Of a DNA stretch of 64,000 nucleotides, positions 24,292 to 33,631 are shown one piece after another. The translations under genes were made by a program, and so were the position numbers. Under the pieces are notes generated by a model, which was given only the letters and a program-made list of their open reading frames with translations, did not search any database and had not been told where the DNA came from. Positions within the stretch are counted from its first letter, which is position 1; every line of letters begins with the position of its first letter. Source of the DNA: Runella sp. SP2 (GTDB lineage Bacteria; Bacteroidota; Bacteroidia; Cytophagales; Spirosomataceae); the NCBI RefSeq assembly GCF_003711225.1, contig NZ_CP031030.1:682001-746000 (forward strand). Reading direction: 5' to 3'.

Positions 24292-27288
24292 CTACCGAAT
24301 TTTGGGGGAGGCTGTTTTAGTAGGAATCGTACCCGTCAGTGTGAGCGATGTTCCCGAAGGTAATCGGGGCGCAATCACGAGCGAGCAATGAATTTTTTCG
24401 GCACGTTGACGCATGTTATTAAGCCCTTTGTGATAACCATCGGTGGGAAAAACAATCCCGCAACCGTCGTCTTCCAACGAAAAAGAAACGTTTCGCCCTT
24501 GAAGGGTTGCACAAAAGTAAATATTTTGGCATTGTGCATGTTTAATACAGTTGGTTAAAGCTTCTTTAAAAATCATAATAACCTGAATACTCCAACCTGG
24601 CGGTAAGGTTACATTTTCGAGCTCAAAAGGTATGGTGGTATTGGAGTGAAACCGTATGGTGGTGTCCTGAAGAAGGTTTTCACCAAAGTCTTTGATGTAC
24701 AAAACAAGCTCTTTGACAAGGTTGCTTTCGGGGTCAATCGCCCAAATAAAATCTTTGGTGTCCCGAAATAACCGCACCACATTTTTCTCAATTTCGCCCA
24801 CAATTCTTTTTTCTTCGTTGCCCGTTTCTCTGCTTTCGTACCTCAATTTAAGAACACTCGATTGCATCCGAATCGCCGCAAGTCGATTCCCCAGTTCGTC
24901 GTGAAAATCTTGTGCTAACTGCACGCGAATCGCCGCTTCGGCTTCTTGTTTGAGCTTTTCATAGGCCAACACCCGCCGCGTACGGCGCTGAATATAAAAC
25001 TGTTGGGCAATACCTATTGATGCTATCACCAGGCTAATCATCAAGGCAATAAACCAAGACCGCTGATAAAAAGGCGGCACAATCTCAAACGCATACACGG
25101 CCGTTTCTCCCCAGCGATTATCACCCAAGGACGCCCGAACTTTGAACTGATACTTACCTGGATTTAGGTGCGAATAGACAACACTCGTTTGCTCCGTAGG
25201 CCCTAACCACGCATCGTCCTGGCCTTCCAGTTGGTATTGGTACCTGACCAGGTTAGGATGGCTATGATTAATAGATATGAAGCTGATTTTAAGCTGATTA
25301 CGCGCATGAGGAAGCGCCAAGCCGTTGGGTACGTTATACCATGTATTTTTACTTTTGGCAAATCGAACCAAGTTTGTCGTGTCAAACGGAGATTTAACTT
25401 CGGTAAAATGAACTTTGGGCAAAGTTGGTAAGCGAAATTTTGGATTTTCACGGTAATGAAAAATTCCTTTGATGGTGCCAATCCAAAAGTCACCGTTCGG
25501 GCTTACGTAAGCCGTATTGGCGTTGGTTTCACGGGCTGTAAATCCGTCGGTTTCGTTAAAGTGCCGAATAGAAGCAATGCGGAATTGCGCATCCAACGTC
25601 AAAAGGTCAATCCCCCGTTCTGTACCTATCCAAAGCCGCCCTTTTTGGTCAAAACTCGTATTATAAATAAGGTTAGAACATAACCCTTGCTTGACGGTAA
25701 AAAAGCGTTTTTGTTTGGTTTTTGGATCAAAAACAACCACGCCATCTTCAAAACTACCCAAGGCCAAGAGTCCGTCGTGGCGCTGCGCCATACTTAGTGC
25801 AGGAAATGAAGCAATTTCGTTATCGTACTGAAAGTCAGAAATTTTACCGTTGCGAACAACATTCAAACCCCTGGGCCCCGCCGTCAACAGTTCGCCCGAT
25901 TGCAACAACAGTGTGCGCCTCACAAAACTACCTTTGAGCCCTTCTTTGGAATGAAAATGCTGGAACGATTTTCCATCGAATAATAAAACACCGTTTGAAG
26001 TGCTTATCCAAACGTCCTTCCCTTTGCCTGCTTGCATAAACAGCGTAACGCCTTGGGACGAGATGTATTCGTCGAGGGGAAAATATGTTACCTTATCGGC
26101 TTGCACTTTATAAACCCCTGGTCCTGACAATCCTACCCACACATTTCCTTCATTATCAACGGATAAGCAGTTAACTCTTTTGCGTTGAAGGGGTAGTGGA
26201 ACGGGCAAAGGTCGGTTAGTTTGGGTATCAATAATGTCTAATCCTCCATCAAAATAGCTTACCCAGAGTTTCCCCGTGGGCGATAAAGCCAAGGACGAAA
26301 TCGTGTTCCCGTGCAAGCCAGTTTGTGTGTTAAGACTCGTAAAGGCAGGGTTGGTGAACTTATACACGCCGTCGCCGTCGGTAGTAAACCAAAGATTTCC
26401 TTCACGGTCTTCGAGCAGTCCACGAACCATAAAGTTGGAAAAGCCATTGTCGGCATTAAATCGCAGGATATTTCCTTGCTGATACCGCAACGCTCCTATC
26501 GACAGCCCCATCCAAATACTACCGTCGGAGGCTTCGGTCATTTCGTGGACAATGTCGTGGCTAATAGGTGTCAGCGCCGAAGGTGTTTTTGCTTTTGTGG
26601 TAAAAACACCTTCGTCAGTACCTAGCCAAAGAAGCCCTTGATTATCAAAGAGAATACTTCGCAATACCAACGCTGGCGAAAAATTATAGCGGCGAAATAA
26701 CCCTTTGGGAGTCACCTCAAAAATCTCTCCGCTGTAGGTCGAAACCATGAGTTTGCCGTCGGGTGTCACCGACATATCACTAAAAAAAGAAGGTCGGTCG
26801 GAGCTGTTTTTTTTCAAAAACCGAAGACTATCCCCCAGTAGTAAACCCAATTGACTAGCGTTACAAATGGCATAGACATTGCCTTTGGTGTCACCAATGA
26901 CCGACGAAACGGTGTAGGGCTCGCGGTCGGATGTGCGTACGGGGCGGGTGCGTTGTCCATCGTAAATCGACAACCCAAAGGGGGTTCCCATGTACATGGT
27001 ACCCTTGGTGTCGATTTCGAGCGATAAAATATTGTTGGCGGGCAGGTTATCTTCTTTTCGGTAGGTCGTAAAATGCAAGCCATCAAAACGCGAAAGCCCT
27101 CCCCCCCGAGTTGAAAGCCAAATATAGCCCAAGCGGTCTTGTTCGATGTCGGTGACTTGCGATTGTCCCAACCCCGAAAAGATGTCATAGTGCTGAAAAT
27201 GATATACCTGCGCTACGGATGTATGTACCACCCACATGACCCAAATGGACACAAGCCATCCGCAGGTCTTTGCTCGTCTGCTTAACAT
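24292..27288 (-). CDS. Two-component sensor kinase with beta-propeller sensor (HisKA_3 type)
   Basis: The 998-residue protein has an export signal (about 1-26). A long series of two-component-regulator propeller blades follows (many GLWLGT/GNLWFTT-type units up to about 640), then a Y_Y_Y domain (YQYQLEGQDDAWLGP, about 690-755). A membrane helix near 757-778 leads to the kinase. The dimerisation box FHDELGNRLAAIR carries phospho-acceptor His796, and the ATP site shows N (ALTNCIKHAQ) and G (DDGCGI) boxes. This resembles the sensor half of glycan-sensing systems, but here the regulator is a separate LuxR-type protein. The ligand is unknown. Confidence 0.95.
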   Translation of the reverse strand: MLSRRAKTCGWLVSIWVMWVVHTSVAQVYHFQHYDIFSGLGQSQVTDIEQDRLGYIWLSTRGGGLSRFDGLHFTTYRKEDNLPANNILSLEIDTKGTMYMGTPFGLSIYDGQRTRPVRTSDREPYTVSSVIGDTKGNVYAICNASQLGLLLGDSLRFLKKNSSDRPSFFSDMSVTPDGKLMVSTYSGEIFEVTPKGLFRRYNFSPALVLRSILFDNQGLLWLGTDEGVFTTKAKTPSALTPISHDIVHEMTEASDGSIWMGLSIGALRYQQGNILRFNADNGFSNFMVRGLLEDREGNLWFTTDGDGVYKFTNPAFTSLNTQTGLHGNTISSLALSPTGKLWVSYFDGGLDIIDTQTNRPLPVPLPLQRKRVNCLSVDNEGNVWVGLSGPGVYKVQADKVTYFPLDEYISSQGVTLFMQAGKGKDVWISTSNGVLLFDGKSFQHFHSKEGLKGSFVRRTLLLQSGELLTAGPRGLNVVRNGKISDFQYDNEIASFPALSMAQRHDGLLALGSFEDGVVVFDPKTKQKRFFTVKQGLCSNLIYNTSFDQKGRLWIGTERGIDLLTLDAQFRIASIRHFNETDGFTARETNANTAYVSPNGDFWIGTIKGIFHYRENPKFRLPTLPKVHFTEVKSPFDTTNLVRFAKSKNTWYNVPNGLALPHARNQLKISFISINHSHPNLVRYQYQLEGQDDAWLGPTEQTSVVYSHLNPGKYQFKVRASLGDNRWGETAVYAFEIVPPFYQRSWFIALMISLVIASIGIAQQFYIQRRTRRVLAYEKLKQEAEAAIRVQLAQDFHDELGNRLAAIRMQSSVLKLRYESRETGNEEKRIVGEIEKNVVRLFRDTKDFIWAIDPESNLVKELVLYIKDFGENLLQDTTIRFHSNTTIPFELENVTLPPGWSIQVIMIFKEALTNCIKHAQCQNIYFCATLQGRNVSFSLEDDGCGIVFPTDGYHKGLNNMRQRAEKIHCSLVIAPRLPSGTSLTLTGTIPTKTASPKIR

Positions 27289-27319
27289 TTCACGACTGTC
27301 ACGTTAAAAGTGAAGTGGA

Positions 27320-27349
27320 CAAAAATACGATAAATCCACGGAAGACCAA
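27320..27349 (-). promoter_or_regulatory. Promoter of the propeller kinase operon
   Basis: On the minus strand TTG (27347-27349), 19 bases, then TATTTTTG (27320-27327) matches the Bacteroidota consensus well. It lies 31 bp upstream of the kinase ATG. Confidence 0.7.
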
Positions 27350-27506
27350 GAGACGTATAAAATACCTTTTGTCGTTCCGACAAACGAAAAAATATAAAAG
27401 TCAATATTTCATTAAAAGTCGTCAAAAATCCTCCACCGAGCTGTCGATACTTATTGTAATTTTGGCCATCCAACTTGGCAAGGAATACTACATAAAAAAG
27501 TTTACT

Positions 27507-28754
27507 ATGAGCAACATTACGATTGTAGGCGGAGGCGTGAGTGGCCTTTTTTCGGCCTATTACCTCCAGCAAGCAGGCCACAAAGTCGCTATTATTGAAC
27601 AAGGAAACTTCAGCGACGGCTGTTCGTTTGGCAACGCGGGCATGATTGTACCGAGCCACATCGTACCCTTGGCTCAACCTGGCATGATTTCCAAAGGGCT
27701 TCGCTGGATGCTCAAGTCAACAAGTCCATTTTACGTCAAACCAAGATTGAGCTGGGACTTAATGCGCTGGGGAATGTTGTTTTGGAAACATTCGACGGAA
27801 GAACACGTACAGCGCTCAATTCCTATTTTAAGAGACATGAGTTTGTTGAGTAAACAACTATTTCAAGAGCTTGCTGCAACCAACGAAGTAGATTTTGGGT
27901 GGCACGAGCGCGGGTTGTTGATGTTGTACAAAAACGCCGACACCGAACACGAAATGGCCGAAGAAGCCGCAATTGCCAACAAAGCAGGCATTGTAGCCGA
28001 AGTGCTCGATGGACGCCAAGTACAAAACCTCGAACCCGACGTGAAGGTGGACGTACGCGGGGGAGTCTATTACCCTGGCGATGCCCACATTACGCCTAAT
28101 TTGCTCATCAAAAATTTGGTTGGTTATCTCCAAGCCAAAGGCGTCGCTTTTTACGAAAATCAAGAAGTAACAGATTTTGAGAAAAATGGAAAAAAAATAA
28201 CGGCTGTCCTGACCCGTACGGGAAAATTTGAAGTGGATGAATTGGTGATAGCCGCAGGGGCATGGTCGCCCGTGTTGAGTGAAAAATTGGGTATTTCGTT
28301 GCCCCTACAAGGCGGAAAAGGCTACAGTTTTATGCTAAAAAATAAAACCAACAATATCCACGTCCCAGCCATCATGTTGGAAGCACGCGCCACAGCCACA
28401 CCGATGGGCAGCGACTTGCGTTTTGCGGGGACGCTTGAAGTGGCAGGAACGGATTTGAGTATAAATATGAACCGAGTGCGGGGAATTGTGCAGGGAATCA
28501 ATAATTATTATCCCGAAATTGAAGTGCAACTTCCTGAAAAAGAAAAAGTTTGGAGCGGATTACGCCCGTGTTCGCCCGACGGTATTCCGTACGTGGGTCG
28601 AGTCGAGCATTTTGATAACCTTACCCTCGCCACGGGCCACGGAATGATGGGAATTAGCCTTGGGCCTGCCACGGGGAAGCTAGTGTCGGAGATTGTGACC
28701 CATGAACCTACCAGTATGAATATGCAACCTTTTGCACCTTTACGTTTTTCTTAA
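27507..28754 (+). CDS. D-amino-acid dehydrogenase (DadA-like FAD oxidoreductase)
   Basis: I start at ATG 27507 (415 residues) because it places the FAD-binding motif ITIVGGGVSGLFSAYYLQ at the very N-terminus; an upstream start would add 79 residues unlike the family. The end shows the second FAD-contacting segment GLRPCSPDGIPYVGR and ATGHGMMGISLGPATGK, as in DadA small-subunit and DAO-family enzymes. The enzyme should oxidise D-amino acids to 2-oxo acids and pass electrons to the respiratory chain. A TAATTTTG box at 27457-27464 may be its -7 element. It is divergent from the propeller kinase. Confidence 0.85.
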   Translation: MSNITIVGGGVSGLFSAYYLQQAGHKVAIIEQGNFSDGCSFGNAGMIVPSHIVPLAQPGMISKGLRWMLKSTSPFYVKPRLSWDLMRWGMLFWKHSTEEHVQRSIPILRDMSLLSKQLFQELAATNEVDFGWHERGLLMLYKNADTEHEMAEEAAIANKAGIVAEVLDGRQVQNLEPDVKVDVRGGVYYPGDAHITPNLLIKNLVGYLQAKGVAFYENQEVTDFEKNGKKITAVLTRTGKFEVDELVIAAGAWSPVLSEKLGISLPLQGGKGYSFMLKNKTNNIHVPAIMLEARATATPMGSDLRFAGTLEVAGTDLSINMNRVRGIVQGINNYYPEIEVQLPEKEKVWSGLRPCSPDGIPYVGRVEHFDNLTLATGHGMMGISLGPATGKLVSEIVTHEPTSMNMQPFAPLRFS

Positions 28755-28760
28755 AAGTAA

Positions 28761-28793
28761 AACCTCCCGAAAGTTTGGAACTTTCGGGAGGTT
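28761..28793. repeat. Family B palindrome, terminator-like
   Basis: The arms AACCTCCCGAAAGTTT and the matching right arm around a short loop form a near-perfect 33-bp palindrome. It lies between the convergent dadA-like and Spy-like genes, where it could end both transcripts. Confidence 0.85.
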
Positions 28794-28801
28794 GAAGCAA
28801 A

Positions 28802-29248
28802 TTAGTTATTTGAATGTGGCATTGATTTTTTCTTCTCCAAATAAAGCGCCCATTGCTCAGGGGTCAGAATTTTTTGGTACTTTGCCTCGCGTTCAGTCCA
28901 CCACGTATCTACCAATTTACGAATATCCTGCAACTCTTGCTGCGTTGGACGTGTATTAGCGTGGGTTTTCATAAACGCCTCTTGATAGTCCATCATCCGC
29001 AAACAATAATCCAAATTCACCGTTTCGACCGAAATCTCTTGGTCTTCGTTTAATTTTAGTTTTTTCTTCATCCATTTGGTTTGGTCTTCGGCCATTTTGT
29101 CCGAAGTAAGCGCCTTTGGAGGTGGATTCGGTGTTTGAGGAAGTCGGCCACCGTAGCCTCCTCGCCCGTAGCCGCCGTAACCATACTGCGCCATTGAACT
29201 AACACTTACAAATAGCAGCGCAACGAGAAAAAAAAGCTTCATGTTCAT
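28802..29248 (-). CDS. Small secreted Spy/CpxP-like protein
   Basis: The start at 29248 (148 residues; ATG 29242 is equally possible) gives a signal peptide ending SVSSMAQ. A Gly/Tyr-rich stretch (YGYGGYGRGGYGG) follows, then a helical region with KLKLNEDQEISVETVN and ILTPEQWALYLE. The latter resembles the LTxxQ-type motifs of Spy/CpxP-family periplasmic chaperones or sensors. Family membership is likely but not certain. It stands alone, convergent with dadA and divergent from the his operon. Confidence 0.65.
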   Translation of the reverse strand: MNMKLFFLVALLFVSVSSMAQYGYGGYGRGGYGGRLPQTPNPPPKALTSDKMAEDQTKWMKKKLKLNEDQEISVETVNLDYCLRMMDYQEAFMKTHANTRPTQQELQDIRKLVDTWWTEREAKYQKILTPEQWALYLEKKKSMPHSNN

Positions 29249-29398
29249 CGTAATCGTTTTTATAAAAAGTGACTGATAAAGTACTTGTATCAATTTATTT
29301 CCAAAAATAAATCGAAAAAACAAACCCACCACATTTCTTGCGCAATTTCTCAAAATGACGTGTTTTTAAACTGCTACTGTCTTTTTTTGTACAAATCC

Positions 29399-29429
29399 TT
29401 GACAATCCTGCCTGACCGTCCTACATTTG
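29399..29429 (+). promoter_or_regulatory. Promoter of the histidine operon
   Basis: TTG (29399-29401), 20 bases, then TACATTTG (29422-29429) is a perfect match to the Bacteroidota promoter pattern. Transcription would start near 29436, leaving a leader of about 177 nt before hisG, long enough for an attenuator. Confidence 0.75.
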
Positions 29430-29453
29430 TGGCATCAATTTGTACAATTCTTC

Positions 29454-29516
29454 GTGAAAACACAGAACTACGCCTTTTTTCGACATCGTCACTTCCACGC
29501 CTGCGGGCGAGCGTAG
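29454..29516 (+). CDS. Putative histidine leader peptide (his attenuator)
   Basis: A 20-codon reading frame starts with GTG 29454 about 18 nt after the predicted transcription start and ends at TAG 29514-29516. It encodes RHRHFH at residues 10-15, three His in six codons (CAT, CAC, CAC at 29484-29498), directly in the leader of hisGDC. The stop lies inside a possible stem: CTACGC (29469-29474) pairs with GCGTAG (29511-29516), with CGCCTGCGGGCG inside, and CCTTTTT follows at 29519-29525. This is the classical layout of transcription attenuation by ribosome stalling at His codons. The exact terminator/antiterminator pairing was not resolved. Confidence 0.65.
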   Translation: MKTQNYAFFRHRHFHACGRA

Positions 29517-29612
29517 AACCTTTTTAGTTAAGTTTTTCACATTTTTCAATGGTCTCGTGGTTGTCTTGAAGACGAAATGGAACCTACCCCCACTGTTAAA
29601 CACAAACAATTC

Positions 29613-30467
29613 ATGTTACGTATTGCCATTCAAAAATCGGGACGTTTGAGCGACGATTCCATTAAGTTATTTAAAGAATGTGGTATCCGTTTTGAGAGCG
29701 GTTCGACGGGTAAACTCAAGTCTCTTTCGACCAATTTCCCTGCGGAGTTTCTTTTTCTTCGCGACGATGATATTCCAGGTTACGTAGAAGACGGCGTAGC
29801 TGATTTGGGCATTGTGGGCGAAAACGTACTCGTTGAGTCGAGCAAAAACGTACGTGTCGTTCACCAATTAGGCTTCTCAAAATGCCGCCTTTCGTTGGCG
29901 ATTCCGCGCAGTACGCAGTGGAACGGTGTGCAAGACCTTCAGGGACGCGGTATTGCGACTTCTTATCCACGGATTTTAGGAAATTATCTCCAAGAACACG
30001 GCGTAGAAGCCGAAATCCACGAAATCAGTGGCTCAGTCGAAATCGCGCCAAGTATCGGTTTGGCCGATGCCGTGTGCGATATTGTTAGCTCAGGCAGCAC
30101 ATTGTTGAGCAATGGTTTGAAAGAGGTAGAAGTAATTTTCAAATCAGAGGCTGTTCTAATTGGAAGCAATCAATTATCGAACGAAAAACAAGTAATTTTG
30201 GAGAGCCTCCTGTTCCGAATTAATGCCGTCCAAGCAGCACAAAGCAACAAATACATCGTACTTAATAGTCCTGTCGAAGCCATTGACCAAATTGCGGCTT
30301 TGCTTCCAGGCATGAAAGCCCCCACCGTAGTACCTTTGAAAACGGAAGGATGGGTGTCGTTGCATTCGGTGATCAATGAAAACGATTTTTGGACCAACAT
30401 CGTCAAAATCCGCGAAGCAGGCGCCGAGGGAATCTTGGTTATTCCGATTGAAAAGATGGTTTACTAA
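29613..30467 (+). CDS. hisG: ATP phosphoribosyltransferase, long form
   Basis: The start ATG 29613 gives 284 residues beginning LRIAIQKSGRLS, the family N-terminus. HisG joins ATP and PRPP in the first step of histidine synthesis. The phosphoribosyl loop region (DIVSSGSTLLSNGL, about 168-181) and a C-terminal ACT-like regulatory domain (about 210-284, ending with AGAEGILVIPIEKMV) are present, so this is the long, His-inhibited form that needs no HisZ. It is first in the his operon and follows the putative leader peptide. Confidence 0.95.
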   Translation: MLRIAIQKSGRLSDDSIKLFKECGIRFESGSTGKLKSLSTNFPAEFLFLRDDDIPGYVEDGVADLGIVGENVLVESSKNVRVVHQLGFSKCRLSLAIPRSTQWNGVQDLQGRGIATSYPRILGNYLQEHGVEAEIHEISGSVEIAPSIGLADAVCDIVSSGSTLLSNGLKEVEVIFKSEAVLIGSNQLSNEKQVILESLLFRINAVQAAQSNKYIVLNSPVEAIDQIAALLPGMKAPTVVPLKTEGWVSLHSVINENDFWTNIVKIREAGAEGILVIPIEKMVY

Positions 30468-30495
30468 CAAGTTTCAAAACGAGTTATCTGTCACT

Positions 30496-31764
30496 ATGCA
30501 AATTATTCCTTTTCCTAAAAAATCAGACTGGCCTGCTTTATTGGCACGACCAACGCAAAGTATTGCCAATATCGAGCAAGCTGTAGCGCCTATTTTGGAG
30601 AAAGTCCGTACCGAGGGCGACGCTGCCATTCGTGCATTGACGTTACAGTTTGATAAAATTAAACTTGGGGAAATTGCCATGCCCCAAGCCACCATCGACG
30701 CTGCCGAAGCGGCGCTTTCGGAGGAACTAAAAGCGGCAATTCGCCAAGCATACCAAAACATCCGTACCTTTCACGAGGCGCAATACCAACCCGTACAGAA
30801 AATCGAGACGATGCCTGGGGTGACGTGTTGGCGTAAAAGTGTCGGAATTGACAAGGTAGGTTTGTACATTCCAGGTGGGTCGGCTCCCTTGTTTAGTACG
30901 GTGCTGATGCTGGGCGTCCCTGCCCAATTGGCAGGCTGCCGCGAAGTTGTTCTATGTACACCAAGCGACCACCCTGCAATCTTGTACGCGGCTCAATTGG
31001 TGGGAGTAACAAAGATATTTCGCGTAGGTGGCGCACAAGCTATTGCGGCGATGGCCTACGGAACAGAGTCAGTACCAAAGGTGTATAAAATCTTTGGCCC
31101 AGGTAACCAATACGTGACAGCCGCCAAAATGTTATTGGCCAAAGAGGGCGTGGCGATAGACATGCCTGCGGGGCCGTCGGAAGTAGCGGTGTATGCCGAT
31201 GCTACCGCGTTGCCGTCGTTTGTTGCGGCCGATTTGTTGTCGCAGGCCGAGCACGGGGCCGACAGTCAAGTATTATTGGTATCGACGGACAAAAAGTTTT
31301 TAGCCGCCGTCAATCTTACTTTATCGACGCAGTTGGAAGCCCTACCGCGCAAAGAACTGGCGCGCCAAGCTATTGAGAACAGCAAGGCGATTTTGGTTGA
31401 AACCCAAGAAGAAGCCATTGAATTGCTGAACGAATACGCGGCGGAACACTTGATTTTAAGCGTCGAAAATGCCGAGGCAGTGAGCGAACAGATTTACAAC
31501 GCGGGCTCGATTTTTTTAGGAAATTATACTCCTGAGTCATGCGGAGACTATGCGTCGGGTACGAACCATACCTTGCCCACTAACGGTCACGCGCGGGCGT
31601 ACAGCGGGGTGTCGCTAGATAGTTTCGTGAAAAAGATTACGGTTCAGCACATTACGCCGGAAGGGCTTAAAGAACTTGGCCCAACCGTGGAAGCCATGGC
31701 CGAAGCCGAATCGCTCCAAGCGCACAAACGCGCCGTGAGTTTGCGATTGAGTAGTTTGAAGTAA
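30496..31764 (+). CDS. hisD: Histidinol dehydrogenase
   Basis: ATG 30496 gives 422 residues, normal for HisD, and lies 28 bp after hisG; an upstream in-frame start overlapping hisG would add 40 unlike residues. Conserved segments include FGPGNQYVTAAK, the zinc/histidinol site region AEHGADSQ, and ESCGDYASGTNHTLPTNG near the C-terminus. The enzyme oxidises histidinol to histidine in two NAD-dependent steps with a bound zinc. It is second in hisGDC. Confidence 0.95.
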   Translation: MQIIPFPKKSDWPALLARPTQSIANIEQAVAPILEKVRTEGDAAIRALTLQFDKIKLGEIAMPQATIDAAEAALSEELKAAIRQAYQNIRTFHEAQYQPVQKIETMPGVTCWRKSVGIDKVGLYIPGGSAPLFSTVLMLGVPAQLAGCREVVLCTPSDHPAILYAAQLVGVTKIFRVGGAQAIAAMAYGTESVPKVYKIFGPGNQYVTAAKMLLAKEGVAIDMPAGPSEVAVYADATALPSFVAADLLSQAEHGADSQVLLVSTDKKFLAAVNLTLSTQLEALPRKELARQAIENSKAILVETQEEAIELLNEYAAEHLILSVENAEAVSEQIYNAGSIFLGNYTPESCGDYASGTNHTLPTNGHARAYSGVSLDSFVKKITVQHITPEGLKELGPTVEAMAEAESLQAHKRAVSLRLSSLK

Positions 31765-31822
31765 TGCCCAGTTATATCATATTTACGAATTTCAATGAAG
31801 TGGGTTGCCACTTTTTAATACA

Positions 31823-32908
31823 ATGATATTTGATTTAGCTTCGATTCTTCGTCCACACATTTTGAATTTGGTACCTTATTCCTCGGCGCGCGATGAATAT
31901 ACGGGCAAAGAAGGGGTGTTTTTGGATGCCAATGAAAACCCGTACCAATCGGTGAATGGGCAGCAGTGGAACCGCTACCCTGACCCTTACCAATGGGCTA
32001 TTAAAGAAAAACTTGCTCCTATCAAAGGGGTTCGTCCTAGTCAAATATTCTTAGGAAATGGCTCTGACGAACCGATAGATTTGCTCGTTCGGGCTACTTG
32101 TACGCCGCGCGAGGATAATATTCTCATCATGCCGCCCACTTATGGCATGTATCAGGTAAGCGCTGATATTAATGATGTTCCTATTATTAAAGTACCGCTG
32201 ACGCCTGATTTTCAAATTGATACTGAAAAAGTGTTGGCAGCTGTTACGCCAAAGACCAAAATTATTTGGATTTGTTCCCCCAACAATCCCAGTGGAAATT
32301 TGGTAAAACGGGAAGCCATTTTGACCATTTTGGCCAATTTTTCAGGTTTGGTCGTGGTGGATGAAGCTTATATTGATTTTGCTGAAGTTCCCGAAAGTTT
32401 AGAACTTTCGGGAAGTTTGACGGCCTCATTTACCAACGAATTGGACAATTACCCCAATCTTATCGTACTTCAAACGTTTTCTAAAGCGTGGGGGTTGGCT
32501 TCGTTGCGTTTAGGGATGTGCTTTGCGTCGGAAGAAATCATCAGAGTACTTAATAAAATTAAGCCTCCTTACAATCTCAGCGGGGCTACTCAGGCGATTT
32601 TGTTGGAAGCCCTCGATTTTGTAGAAATCAAAAATCAGTTGGTGAAAGAAATTTTAGCCGAAAGAGAGAGGTTAGCGCAGGAGTTGGTTGTCATACCTAC
32701 AGTGAAGCATATTTATCCGTCAGACGCTAATTTTTTATTGGTAAAATTTGAGAAAGCCAAGCAGCTCTTTGATGATTTAATTGAACAAAAAATCATCGTC
32801 CGCGACCGCTCGAAAGTAACCCTTTGCGAAGATTGCCTGCGCATAACGGTTGGGACAAGCGAGGAAAATAATGTACTACTGGAAGCGTTAAAAATACTAA
32901 GCAAATAA
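31823..32908 (+). CDS. hisC: Histidinol-phosphate aminotransferase with repeat-derived insert
   Basis: ATG 31823 gives 361 residues. HisC is a fold-type I PLP enzyme; the Lys of TFSKAWGLASLRLG holds PLP, and DEAYIDF contacts the cofactor. Residues 189-198 (VPESLELSGS) are encoded by a perfect family B palindrome at 32388-32414 that keeps the frame. They lie in the loop between DEAYIDF and the segment LDNYPNLIV, where relatives usually have a short linker. The loop is likely on the surface and the enzyme is probably active. The gene begins 58 bp after hisD; hisB and the other his genes are not adjacent. Confidence 0.95.
   Translation: MIFDLASILRPHILNLVPYSSARDEYTGKEGVFLDANENPYQSVNGQQWNRYPDPYQWAIKEKLAPIKGVRPSQIFLGNGSDEPIDLLVRATCTPREDNILIMPPTYGMYQVSADINDVPIIKVPLTPDFQIDTEKVLAAVTPKTKIIWICSPNNPSGNLVKREAILTILANFSGLVVVDEAYIDFAEVPESLELSGSLTASFTNELDNYPNLIVLQTFSKAWGLASLRLGMCFASEEIIRVLNKIKPPYNLSGATQAILLEALDFVEIKNQLVKEILAERERLAQELVVIPTVKHIYPSDANFLLVKFEKAKQLFDDLIEQKIIVRDRSKVTLCEDCLRITVGTSEENNVLLEALKILSK
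32388..32414. repeat. Family B palindrome inside hisC
   Basis: The arms TTCCCGAAAGTT and AACTTTCGGGAA are perfect, with loop TAG in a non-coding frame. The 27-bp core is read in frame as part of HisC, so the element inserted without disrupting the gene. Confidence 0.95.
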
Positions 32909-32914
32909 TAATCC

Positions 32915-33631
32915 ATGGAAGAATTTGTCAGTGATGTATCAAAACAATCGTTCCCAATTTCCGACAAAGTCGTGGGAGGATACATTACAGGTTCGCTGTA
33001 CGAATTCATCCGTTCTGAACATCCCGACTTTACCAAAAATAGTTCGTTGTCGATTGCCGAGCTGAACGAATTGCGGCAAAAGTACATTTCGAGTTGTTTG
33101 ATGAAGGATGGGCAGAAGTTGTCGAAGTTGCAAAAAGACTTTACTAAGTCGTTACACAAGTTGCAAAGTCTGACCAAAACGGTAGAAGAGACTGACTTTT
33201 CGGATTTGACACTGGGACAGCGGATTGCCGATAAGGTGGCTACCTTTGGCGGAAGTTGGACATTTATTCTTTCATTTGCTTTTTTTATCACCGTATGGAT
33301 AAGCCTAAATATATGGGTGTTATCCACCAAACCATTTGACCCGTATCCATTTATTTTGTTAAACTTGCTGTTGTCGTGTTTGGCCGCCTTGCAAGCTCCT
33401 GTGATTATGATGAGCCAAAATCGGCAAGAAGAAAAAGACCGAGAGCGCGCAAAAAAAGACTTTTTAATCAATCTCAAGTCTGAATTAGAAATCAGGTTGT
33501 TGCACGAAAAAGTTGACCACCTGATTATGCACCAGCAACAAGATTTGCTTGAGATTCAGAAAATTCAAGTCGAAATGATGGATAGTATTATCCAAAAAAT
33601 AGAGCATATCAACAAAACTTCAAACCCATGA
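32915..33631 (+). CDS. DUF1003-family membrane protein
   Basis: The 238-residue protein has a soluble N-terminal part (1 to about 105) and two membrane helices (about 110-130 and 145-165: SWTFILSFAFFITVWISLN and FILLNLLLSCLAALQAPVIM). A charged coiled-coil tail follows. The motif LGQRIADKVATFGGSWTFI and the end APVIMMSQNRQEEKDRERAKKD in parts are diagnostic of DUF1003. The function is unknown. It begins 6 bp after hisC and overlaps the next gene by 4 bp, so it may be read with the his operon. Confidence 0.9.
   Translation: MEEFVSDVSKQSFPISDKVVGGYITGSLYEFIRSEHPDFTKNSSLSIAELNELRQKYISSCLMKDGQKLSKLQKDFTKSLHKLQSLTKTVEETDFSDLTLGQRIADKVATFGGSWTFILSFAFFITVWISLNIWVLSTKPFDPYPFILLNLLLSCLAALQAPVIMMSQNRQEEKDRERAKKDFLINLKSELEIRLLHEKVDHLIMHQQQDLLEIQKIQVEMMDSIIQKIEHINKTSNP

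Noticed and set aside
29285-29527. 80-residue reading frame in the hisG upstream region
   Set aside because: It starts upstream of the promoter and is in a different frame from the His-rich leader peptide.
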